This document shows positions 23,266-33,741 of a stretch of DNA of 64,000 nt, piece by piece. A program made the position numbers and the translations under genes. The notes beneath the pieces were generated by a model that searched no databases, had not been told where the DNA came from, and saw only the letters and a list, made by a program, of their open reading frames with translations. How positions within the stretch are numbered: the stretch's first letter is position 1; each line of letters begins with the position of its first letter. The stretch comes from Buxus sempervirens (lineage: Eukaryota > Streptophyta > Magnoliopsida > Buxales > Buxaceae), in assembly GCA_947561395.2 (NCBI GenBank), contig OX387192.1, positions 12,560,221-12,624,220 on the forward strand, read 5' to 3'.

Positions 23266-25451
23266 TGCACTTATTCTGTTGCCTAACGTGTTTGTCTTAT
23301 TGATCTCTTTTCTTCTTAGTTGTTATCTTCTTCCTCTTCATCATCTTCATTCTTTTTTCTTTGTTGTTTTTTTTTCTGCTTTTTCAAATATCTTTCTCGC
23401 TTGTAGTTCTTCCCATTCCTTCTTATGAGATTAGTTTTCTTCTTTAGTTCGATTTCCTTTTTTTTTTTTCAAAATCTTTTCTTCTTCTTCAGTCCAATTT
23501 CCTTTTTCTTTTTTTCCATTATTCTCCACAAAGACGAATCAAGTCAATCTAAATGCATTGATGGTCAAGTAATAGTGAATACTTGGTCGATTAGTTGTGC
23601 ATCCTTCGTTTAATTATTGGTACATCCTTCATAAAATAATTGTTGCCTCCTTATTGCAAAATTATGAAATTTCTAATATGTAATATAGAGCTAATGAGAC
23701 TCGAGGAATTTTGTTCCATAAAATTTTTATTCATATAACGAGTTAACTCTCTACAGTCCTACTTTTTAACACAATCGCAACAATCACAAATGGCAATTCA
23801 CAATCTCGCAATCAAAACAATGTTCTATAAAAGTATTTGTTGGACACAATAGACAATAAAGCGAATTGTCCATATATCCATAAAATTTTCACCATTCAAT
23901 TAGGAGGAAATTGGACAAGTTATATTAAAGAAAGCAAAGAGGAGCATGCTCACTAAAAAAAGTGACCAACAGCTATCTAGAGGAGACATGTTTTACGATA
24001 AAAAAAATTAGCCAAAGAAAAAGACATATGCTTTCATCAAGAAAGTATATAAACAAGTTAGAACACAGAACTTGCACATGCCTCTCTAGTGGCCATCCAT
24101 GACTTCGCTTTCCATACCTTATTAGAACATTTTTTTTTCTAGCCAATGTAAATAACTAAGAGGAGTGAAGAATTTATTCACATCATCCAAAAATTTAGCA
24201 AGCAACTATGAGAAAAAATGAACATGCTATACTAAAAATGAAGAGAAATATCATGGATTTGTACAAGAGAAAATACACCAACAAACTAAAATCCTCAAGC
24301 AATTTGATTTTAATCCAAAGTAATAAAACTACACTCGATTAATGTGTGAAAGGATGGCCAACATTCACACATGATTTTCACCAAAATTAGGGATTGTTCA
24401 TGCCATCTTAGGATCTGTTCTCTGTTTTACAGCAAACCACAACAAAGAAAATGCACACCATACCTAGAATAAGCCTGTTGGAACCATGCATCAACAATGG
24501 TCTAGTACCAACAAACTATTTTCAGCGAACACAAGATCCAAACATGTCTTGATTTTTGTCAACAACTTTATAACAACCATGGATTTCAGAAAATATAGGT
24601 TTTAGCCGGGACTATCTAAAAGAAAAGCAAGGAACTTGTCTTCACAAACTAAAAAATAAAGTTCCAGCCAATCTGAACCAAACATATGGTTTGAATGCGT
24701 AAGAGTCGATGCATGCAAAAGTATCCAAATCATTGACTCATGACATAGCTACTCATATAACTGTAAAGTGCGATCTAATGCATCGCTGTAAAATAATTAA
24801 AAAAGGTTACGGTAAAAGGAAAATCAATAAGAGAAGTTTTGATATTAAAATAATAAATGGTAGATAAGTGGTGACTGAAACAAGATGGAGGATATAAGAG
24901 AGCTACACAATAATTAGACTAAGATGGAGTTAGGTGAAAAGAAACTGTGGCATTCATTGTTGGGACATTACCAAAAGGGTGGGCTCATGGTTACAAAGCA
25001 TTGACAAGTAAATAAAACAAACCTGTAATCCAAAGGGAGAGAAGGGCCTTGAGCTTAATGATCTCATATCAATGGCTGAGCTTTTAAAATACATGGGCAA
25101 TATTAGCATTAAATATTCAAAGGCTAAACTAGGCTAAGCTTACTTTTCAATTTTTTCTTTCCTTCCTTAAATTAGGTTAATTTTTAAGGTAAGCAAGGCT
25201 TCATTAAGGCCTTGGGCATCTGAATAGGTCTTGATACAATAAATTCTCAACTGCCTCAAGGAGAGAATTAACTACACACAACATTCTTACTAAATGGACC
25301 CAAAATTGTGAGGAAATCCACACCGAAGTTCCTTTTGCAAAAAGTATTAGGGGAATTCCTTTAATGATAATCCAATCCGTAGCTCTTTCCTTTTTTTTAA
25401 TAGGTTAAATGAGAACCAACACCTTTGCCTCATGTAACAACATAACTAATA
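23266..25451. other. Unassigned, AT-rich region
   Basis: No supportable coding region or element ends. It holds a T/C-rich stretch (about 23330-23520). It may be ordinary intergenic DNA between D2 and the truncated chromovirus. Confidence 0.4.
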
Positions 25452-27523
25452 AATTCATTCTTAGGGCATGTTATTTCTGGAGAGGGTATTGCAGTAGACC
25501 CAGCTAAGGTTCGAGCCGTGACTGACTGGCCTAGACCTACTACGGTGACAGAGGAGCATAGTTTCTTGGGTATGGCTGGTTACTACAGGAGATTTATTGA
25601 TAATTTCTCCAGAATAGCCACTCCTTTATTGAATCTAGCCAAGAAAGCTGTTAAATTTAGTTGGGATGATTGTTGTGAGCAGAGTTTCCAAGAGCTAAAG
25701 GGTAGATTAACTGAGGCTCCGGTATTGATAGTACCTTCAGTGAATGAAGGTTTCTTTGTTTATTGTGATGCGTCTCGTGTTGGGTTAGGCTGTGTATTGA
25801 TGCAACAAAGACGAGTAGTGGCTTATGCATCTCGGTCGTTGCGTCCTCATGAGAGGAACCACCCCACTCATGACTTGGAGTTAGCTACTATAGTGTTCAC
25901 ACTTAAGATATGGCGGCATTACTTATACGGGGTACAGTTTGAGATTTACTCTGATCATAAAAGTTTGAGATATATCTTCTTATAGAGGAATCTTAATATG
26001 AGGTAGAGGAGGTGGATGGATCTTCTGAAGGATTATAATTTCACACTTCAGTATCATCCATGCAAGGCAAATGTAGTTGCAGATGCCTTGAGTCATAGAG
26101 GTGCTTCAGAGGATCAGATAACTACATTGGCTACATTCATGGTCAGTTAGTGCAATTTGGTGGATACCATTAAAGATTGGCCTGGTGAGTTTTCTACAAA
26201 TGGTGATGGTTGGATTCTAGCCCGAGTGCATGTAGAGCCGGACTTGATCCAGCGTATTCGGAAGAAATAGTTATCAGATTCAGATTTGAGGCACACCAGA
26301 GAGTTAGTGGAGAGAGTTGATGAGACTGTCAAAGATTTTGATTTCAGGGATGGTTTATTGAGATTTAGAGGTAGGATATGTGTGCCAGATGATGCAGAGA
26401 TTCGTAGAGTGATACTTTAGGAGGGTCACAGGTCCAGATATGCAGTTCATCCCGGTAGTACAAAGATCTACAGGAATCGTAAGTCTATTTATTGGTGGTC
26501 AGAAATGAAGAAAGAGATAGCTGAATATGGATCTAGATGCCTTGTTTGTCAGCAAGTCAAAGCAGAACATCGTAGGCCTCCAGGATTGCTACATCCCTTG
26601 CCCATTCCTGAGTGGAAATGGGGACATATTACTATGAATTTTGTATCTAGTTTGCCAGTTACGACGAAGAAGCATGATGCTATATGGGTGATTGTTCTTT
26701 GGTTGACAAAATCAACCCATTTCTTGCCTATCTGTACTACACAGACTTTGGATTCACTAGGGGAGTTGTATATTCAAGAGATTGTACGCTTACATGGAGT
26801 TTCAGTTTCTATCGTATCAGATAGAGATTCACGATTTACATCTTAGTTCTGTAAGGGTTTTCAAGAGGCCATGGGTACTCAGTTGTGTTTTAGCACCAAT
26901 TATCACCCACAGACAGATGAGCAGTCTGAGAGGATCATACAGACATTGGAGGATATGTTGTGATGCTGTGTACTAGATTGGGGTGGTAGTTGGAGTAGCC
27001 ATTTGCATTTGGTGGATTTTGCTTACAATAACAGCTATCAGGCTAGTATATAGATGGCACCATTTGAGGCATTGTATGGCCGAGCTTGTAGATCACCTTT
27101 TTGTTGGGAGGAGGTTGGCAAGAAGCAGTATTTAGGGCCACATATTGTGCAGGACAGCGTTGAGAAGGTGAGTTTGATCAGACAATGTCTCTTGATTGCA
27201 CAGAGCCATCAGAAAAGTTATGCAGATAATAGGCGGCGTGAATTGAAGTTTGAAGTTGGAGATCAGGTGTTTGTAAAGATTTCGCCTTCTAAGGGTGTTA
27301 TGAGATTTGGCAAGAAGGGAAAGCTATCACCGAGATTCATTGGTCCTTTCGAGATAGTGAAGGAGGTGAGTCCTATGGCGTATCGTCTAGCATTGCCTAC
27401 ACAGTTGAGTGGAGTACATGATGTATTTCACATTGCCATGCTACGACGATATATTCTAGACCCGAGTCATGTGATTGATTTTGAGCCATTGACGATTCGG
27501 GAGGATTTCTCTTATGAGGAAAG
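25452..27523 (+). pseudogene. Tekay/Del-like chromovirus pol: RT end, RNase H, integrase
   Basis: It starts inside RT at [11 protein letters not shown]. Then: the RT thumb ([19 protein letters not shown]), RNase H with [20 protein letters not shown] and SDHKSLRY, the HHCC zinc finger (RYAVHPG ... CLVCQQ), the integrase core (HDAIWVIV, VSDRDSRF, ERIIQTLEDML) and the GPF module with KGKLSPRFIGPFEI. The first integrase aspartate is changed to Asn (MNF where the family has MDF, codon 26637). Stops at RNase H and integrase sites sit where relatives have Gln or Arg. RT fingers/palm, gag and 5' LTR are missing. The frame breaks at 27523, where solo LTR B3 is inserted, and resumes at 29664. Confidence 0.92.
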
Positions 27524-27774
27524 TGTAACTCCCCGGATCCGTGTTGTTCAATAAAAGTATAACACGTCCCACAGAGTATTAGGTAAGGATCTAACACTGA
27601 TGTGATCACTGGAAAATCACCTCATTTATACCATATCAGATTATACAACCAAAAATTTACTAAGAAATCCAAAAATAATCTTTAATTAAAATCAAACGAT
27701 TCCACATCAACTACTTTATTACATTTCCCAAAATCAAATGAGTCAAAGTTCCAATCTAAAATAAACCTACTAGT

Positions 27775-27851
27775 CTATGGATTGTAGTAATAGTCTTCCT
27801 CCCTATATGTGTCAGTCGGATCTATCCCAGTAGGCGCCTCACCACGAGTAT
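27775..27851 (-). other. Conserved LTR micro-exon, B3 copy
   Basis: Minus strand after TTTTTAG: Asp-Thr-Arg-Gly-Glu, an acidic middle, Glu-Glu-Asp-Tyr-Tyr-Tyr-Asn-Pro, TAG at 27777-27775. It shows that the motif reaches into the B family, although B1 and B2 have lost it. Confidence 0.55.
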
Positions 27852-28127
27852 CTAAAAACAAAACGAAAAAAAACGGAATAAGATACGAATATCTCAGCGA
27901 GTAGCATATGCATGCAAAAATAGTTATCAACAGTTATAAACATGCCTCGATAAATAACCAACACCAATACATCAATAGAAATACTTACAAAATGGAAATC
28001 CAGAATTCTAATAATAGTTCCCATCAAAGATCAACCTCGGTACCGATAAATCAACGGAAGGTCAATGTCATGCATATTGCTTAAATTGGTTAATTCACAT
28101 GCCCATGAGACAATCCACACCTCCATG

Positions 28128-28270
28128 TACACAGTTCTGGCCTACTCAAGGTTTCGGACACTCTGAAATGACGGCCTACTTAGGGTTTCGTCATCCAATG
28201 CCGGCCTACTCCGGGTATCGGCATTGACAACCAGGCCTACTCAGGGTATCTGGCTGTTCTACACCGGTTG
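28128..28270. repeat. Constant-loop hairpin array in LTR B3
   Basis: Four hairpins; the fourth has the stem CCAG/CTGG with loop GCCTACTCAGGGTAT, better paired than in B1 and B2. Confidence 0.85.
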
Positions 28271-29663
28271 TGGCAACACACAAGGCCATGCAATTACACC
28301 AACAAACAATACCATCACATTACGAAGCTTAGACATGGATCCAGGACAAACTAAACCAAAACAAAAAAACCATCGCATAAATCTCAACACTGACATCACA
28401 TTAAACCAAACATTTCCATCATCATGTATAAAGCCACATAACCTCATCACAGGTCCCTCCAGACCAGAACAAAAATTCATGTAAACTCAGTAATTATTCT
28501 AATCCCAAAACACAAGTCCACTGGTAAAATAACTCTTTTTTCTACTTGCACAAAGATAATTTGACACATACGGCTCAGCACTTGAAATCGCGCAAACCCA
28601 GATTAAACGAGTTCATAAACTAGAAACAAATGTAAAACATAATTTAAAACTAAGTCATTAACTCATGGCATTTGGAACAGTAAGTTACCCCAACAGTTTC
28701 CCCAAACTTGCCTTGTAGAACCCACAATTCATGTAACTATATCTACGAAGGTTTTGAGTAACTTAAAATACCTCTAGCATCCTAATCTAGGGTTTGGCAA
28801 GAGATTTAATCCCTAAAGTATCAAAAATATGCTTAACATGATCAGCTGCAACTCACTGTAGTATTTGGTGGGTGCGCTGACCTCGGCGCAGTTGGCGACA
28901 GGTTGGCGGATCCAACCAATCGCTCATGCCGAGCTGCCTCTGAGTGAAAAATAGGTTGGCGGATCCAACAGGTTGCTTGCGCCAAGCTGCCGTTGAGTGT
29001 AAGGAGGTTGGCGGCAGCTCAGCGGATACCCCTTACGCAACCCGACTCTCTGTTAACTCCAAAACTCTATGACTGTCCCATTTTCTCACCTCTGTAACGA
29101 CTTTCCTATACTTCTACCATCTTCAAAAGACTATTAGACACGATTTGAAATTAATCTACCAATATGTATTTTTTGCCTCTAAAATTATTCCAAAAACCAT
29201 GTGCGAAACAATATTTTCCGAAATCATTCACTACGGCTAAACACAATATACAAAACCCAAAACATCAGATCAAAACGATGCTACTCACAGTTATACGCTC
29301 CAAAACCTTGCAATTGCAACTCCTATAACAGCAAGTCCAATAGTCAATCTCCACCCAGTTTTCCTTCTGTTCGCAAGAGGTTTTTTTTTCTAAACCCCTG
29401 ATTTTGAACACTCTGATCAGTAGGAACCACACGTCGGCTTCTTTCCAAAACCCTAGAACTCCAGCCGAAATCTCCTTCAACTCAAGGTATGTGAAACCTA
29501 CGAATCTAAATACATTAAGTATTTATACTTACCCTATATACTTTTCCGCTCGACAAATTTTAAAACCCATGATTCAGTGCACGCTCACCTACCAAGTTTT
29601 CCCTACATACACAGCTTATTAATTCTCATAAACAATAATCATGTAGAAAATTGGGGTCTTACA

Positions 29664-29824
29664 GAGAAGCCGGTTCAGATTTTGGACCGACGTGATCAAG
29701 TTCTAAAGACCAAGGTGATACCTTTGGTAAAAGTTCTATGGCAAAATCACACAACCGAGGAGCCACTTGGGAAAGAGAGGATGAGGTGAAGAAGAAGTAC
29801 CTGAATTTGTTTATCGCATCATGA
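29664..29824 (+). pseudogene. Chromovirus Pol C-terminus (after LTR B3)
   Basis: It continues the Pol broken at 27523: KPVQILDRRDQVLKTKVIPL, VKVLWQNH, then a one-base frame change within the EEATWERED-type stretch and a stop at 29822-29824. This is the chromodomain-like tail that follows the GPF/Y module in Tekay/Del elements. It would target integration complexes to chromatin in an active element. Here it is split from the rest of integrase by 2.1 kb of foreign LTR. It is followed by the polypurine tract and the 3' LTR, which confirms that this is the natural end of the internal region. Confidence 0.9.
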
Positions 29825-29851
29825 GGTAAATTTTGAGGATGAAATTTATTT

Positions 29852-29865
29852 GTAGGAGGGAAGGA
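29852..29865 (+). other. Polypurine tract of the chromovirus
   Basis: GTAGGAGGGAAGGA directly precedes the LTR start TGTAAAATCC, as needed for plus-strand priming. Confidence 0.85.
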
Positions 29866-30156
29866 TGTAAAATCCTGAATTTTAATATTAAAATTTGATT
29901 TTTATGATTAATAATTGATTTAATTGGTGGATAATTTCAGGAAAAAGGGGAATGAAGTTATTTGGAGAAAATTTCAAGAGTAAAGTGATGAAAAATTTAT
30001 TTGAAGCGGTAAGTTAAGTTTTGGTTAAACTAGATATATGTTTAGGCATTAAATAGGGTGATTTATTTAATAAGTTGGCTAGGATATGTAGGATGCTTGT
30101 GTAGAGGAACAATCGGCGGATCATTAGTCACTTTAAATTCTTGCTTTTGGCAGCAC

Positions 30157-30164
30157 TATAAGAG
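30157..30164 (+). promoter_or_regulatory. TATA box of LTR C2
   Basis: TATAAGAG, about 420 bp upstream of the conserved donor. Confidence 0.45.
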
Positions 30165-32377
30165 CATACAAATCAGTTGGTTGTTAGTTAGTTGGGGGTT
30201 CTCTAGAGAGTTCTGGAGATTTTGAGAGAAAGAGTTTGAGCTAGGGTTTGAAGAGAAGAAAGGAAGAAGGGGATCCAGATTTGGAGAAGTCAGGGAAATC
30301 AAAGTTTGTGGCCAATTGCTGTTAAAGAGGAATTGGAGGAGACTTTGCAACAGCAAAGCTAATCTCAATTGAGATCAGTGGTGAATTCGTTCAAATTAGC
30401 TAAGGTTTAATGGTATTAATTAAATTTCGTTGGTATTAAGAGGATCGACTAGGTTGGAGAGCAGATCTGGATCATGTTTAATTATATGTTTTGCAGAATT
30501 TGAGAAGTTTTTGAGAGGGAGAGAGATTAGCTGAGTTCATATATGAGTTTCAGTGGAAATAGAGCTCAAAATTGTATCTATCAGGTAAGTAGCACCTTTT
30601 TCATTTGATTCGTGCATGATTTATCGAGTGATTGTAGAGAGGAAGCTATAAAATATTGCTATTTGAGCTAAATCTAGGAATTTAGAGGTTTTTATGGAAA
30701 ATGATAGATCCGAATTATGATTGTGTTTAATTGTTGTTTAAATTAGTAGGAAAGCTTAATAAATGATTTAGAAGATTTTTAAAGAGTTTTAGAAGGATCA
30801 AAACATGATTTGATATGTTAGATTTCGAAATTTTAGAAAATTTGGAAAACTGCCGCGATCTGTGTTTTTGGCCAAGCGCCTGGAATTGCGCTCGAGTGCC
30901 ATCCAAAGCACTCCGCCTATGTGTTTTAAATTTCTCGAAACCCAAAACTTGAAAAACTCAAGTAAGCTGAGCACTTGGCATAACGCTCGAGCGTTATGCC
31001 GAGCGTCAATTTCTTGAACTTGTTTTCCACGGATGCCTATCAGGATGCTCGAGCGCCATGTCAAGCACCCATGATAGAACTTCTTGATTTTCAAATTTAA
31101 GGAGATTTTTACTTCGGATTGGTTTTTAATCAAATCCAACCTATGTACAAATAAGATTTAAGTATTTAGAATGTGTTTGCACAGGAATTATCCCAAAATT
31201 CAATTTAATAAAGAATTTGTGCACATTCTACTAAAATGGGTTTTTGAGACACTTTTGGTTCAAAATTATTATAAAATGAGTTTATTTTGATTCCATCACT
31301 TATAACATTTCACTGAGATCATTCTTAAGGTGTTTCCAAAGGCAAATTACATAAAAAGGATTTTATTTAAATATTTGTTCACTTATTCCCTCAATTTAGT
31401 CTATTTTGTGGTTTTAAAGAGTGTTTTGAGGTTTCATATTGAATTGGAAGGATTATAAGTATATTTTTATATGAGATCCTTGTAATTAGTCGTGTTGTAG
31501 ATAAATAAACTTTTGAAATTAATTTTCTGGCCAGATTTGGGAAAATTAGCATTTTGAACTCTATTTTGGATTGTTTTGGATTAACTTGACTTTGTAAGAG
31601 AGACTCGCATTGTTTTTCAACTATTATGAGATATTTCTAGAGATTTTTAGATTTATATTCATCCTGAGATTGAGATTTGGTATCTGATTTTTTTTCCTCC
31701 GTGTACTCGGGGATGCCCCATGTATGTAGGATGTTGATGCTTCTGCGTACTTAGAGATGCCCAATGTACTCGGGATGAGATGATTGAGATTGAGATGGTT
31801 ATGCATGCTGGACATCGTACTTGGTTTAGTGTTTTTAGCGTCAAGTGGGCATACCTCGATATGGATCCATTTAGGAGCTAGATAGTGAGAAGGATTGTTC
31901 TTTGCTAATTGTAATTCTTTGTTCGCGCACGCGTTCCATCATATACTTGATGAGGCTTCTCTGTACTGGTGGGCTGTGACTTTCCCTCATTTTATCTTAT
32001 ACTCGGACTATGACTGGTTAGTATATGCCAACCCTTCGCTGTACTGGTTGGGTTCTCCTGCAATAAGATGATGATCGTGTCCTCGACTTCGCACATAAGC
32101 CGGGAGGTGGCATAATGGACATTGATATTACCCTAGTTAAAGGCAATCTAATTTCATGAATCCTACTGTGACTTAATGATTTGAAATGATTATTGTTGAT
32201 TTTCTTTATATATGAATGGAATCTAGAATGGATTACTCAGATTTGTCGGATTAACTGTATTATCGTCACCGTTATATGTTTTATAATTGATTCATGTTTT
32301 AGAATTGTATGTATTTGAGCATGCATATGCTACTTGCTGGGATATTCGTATCTCACTCGGTTTTGTTTTATTTTCAG

Positions 32378-32460
32378 ATCTTGGTAAGGACAATACTTTG
32401 CGGGTAAACACTGTCGACGATTATCCAGAGTATAGTGAGGAGGACTACTACATGGAGTAG
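32378..32460 (+). other. Conserved LTR micro-exon, C2 copy (diverged)
   Basis: Same phase after TTTTCAG; starts Asp-Leu-Gly-Lys-Asp and ends Ser-Glu-Glu-Asp-Tyr-Tyr-Met-Glu, TAG at 32458-32460. The acidic-tyrosine end is kept with Met for the third Tyr. Confidence 0.5.
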
Positions 32461-33301
32461 TAGTAGATTTGATTGTAGACTTCATTTGTTGGATTTTATT
32501 GGGATATTGTGAGTAGTTGTATTGATACTTGATATGGATTCATTTGGATTGGTGATTAGGTTTAGTAGACTCTGATATTGATGGATTTATATTTGATCAT
32601 ATTATATTCATGTTTTTCCTCTACTCTGGTATAGATGCTGTGGATTTAATTAACACTCCGGAATTAGATTATGGTTTCATTACATAACTCGGATCCGGGG
32701 CGTTACAAAAACACCAATGATCACTTGAGTGACTGTAGACACCCCAAAATTGCACGATTTTTGATAAATCTTGAAGGAGAGAAATATTTATTGGAATTTT
32801 CAATTTTTTGCATTGGGTTTGAGATACTTAACCCATTTGAATCCAAATCCGTAAAGGAAAAGGCCCGAATTCAATCTTTTGTGCAAATTTAAATTTTTTC
32901 CGGTTGAATTTTGTTGACTTTTGACCCCAGAAAATGAAATATTTTTTAAAGCCAGATTTCTAGATAATTTTTCCCGGTAATCAGGTTTTTAGCCATGTTA
33001 TTGCATAAAAGAATTTTTTGAGATCTTAAATCTTGACGAATACCTTGGTTTTAACATGTTGAATCTTTTTACCGGACCTGAAAAATCGGAATTTTGCCTA
33101 GAACTGGAAAGTTGACTTTTTATTCACTTGGAATTTGGGCCTGGAACTATTTTTAATGGATTCAAATGGGGGGGTGTTTGCTTATTTACATGTAATATCT
33201 TAAGTAAATGGAGATTAAAAAATATGAGGACATTTACTTAAACGATATTACATGTAAAGAAGTATTGCCTGTGTTAAAATTGGGATAAAAGCTTCTTTTT
33301 T

Positions 33302-33446
33302 TTGTATCCGACAAATAATGCCGGATACAAGTAGCCCTTAATGTATCCGGCAGCATATGCCGAATACACATAGGCTCTAGTGTGTCCGGCATCATATGCC
33401 GGATACATTAAGGCACTTGTGTATCCGGCCTGATATGCCGGATACG
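33302..33446. repeat. Four GTATCCGG hairpins in LTR T2
   Basis: Arms such as TTGTATCCG/CGGATACAA and GTATCCGGC/GCCGGATAC with 4-11 nt loops, directly upstream of the TATA region. Confidence 0.9.
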
Positions 33447-33612
33447 CTAGTTTTGCTCAAAATTAGGGTTTTCCGAGAGTTTTCACATTTTACCATCATG
33501 TCCTTCATTAAATGAAGGGAAATCTCGGAAATAGCCTTAGGGTTAAGGTTGGTGGGCTATAGACATTATGTTGTGTCTACCATTCTCACCAACCCTAACC
33601 CTAGCCTTTGCC

Positions 33613-33741
33613 TATAAATAGGAGGCTCCTCCTCAAGCAAATGGCCATTAACTCTTGCCTTGAATTCTTGCCAAGAATCTCTGCCAAGAAGAGCTCCAAG
33701 AGAATAGGAAAACCGCTGCGGAAGTGCTTCCAGAATCCAGG
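33613..33741 (+). promoter_or_regulatory. TATA box and splice donor of LTR T2
   Basis: TATAAATA at 33613-33620 and CAG|GTAAGCC with GT at 33741-33742. Both are conserved in T1. No matching acceptor was identified in the LTR, so splicing would use an internal acceptor. Confidence 0.55.

Larger units (their letters stand above)
27524..29663 (-). mobile_element. Solo LTR B3 (family B, minus) inside pol
   Basis: 2,140 bp, plus-strand ends TGTAACTCCCCGG and GGGGTCTTACA. It lies between the codons for YEE and KPVQIL of the chromovirus Pol. The expected 5-bp duplication is not exact (GAAAG versus GAGAA). TATA (29527-29520), donor ACT|GTGAGTAGC (about 29286), acceptor TTTTTAG (27853-27852), micro-exon and hairpin array are all present. 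Confidence 0.9.
29866..32706 (+). mobile_element. 3' LTR C2 of the chromovirus
   Basis: Starts TGTAAAATCCTG after the PPT and ends GGATCCGGGGCGTTACA; 2,841 bp. Contains TATAAGAG (30157-30164), donor CAG|GTAAGTAGCACC (30585), a 1,793-bp intron-like stretch, acceptor TTTTCAG (ending 32377) and a diverged micro-exon. Many CGCTCGAGCG-type words lie at 30880-31070. Confidence 0.92.

Noticed and set aside
30880-31070. CGCTCGAGCG clusters as a regulatory array
   Set aside because: Similar GC-rich words occur at loosely similar places in the introns of several LTRs, but without fixed spacing or order I cannot support a function.
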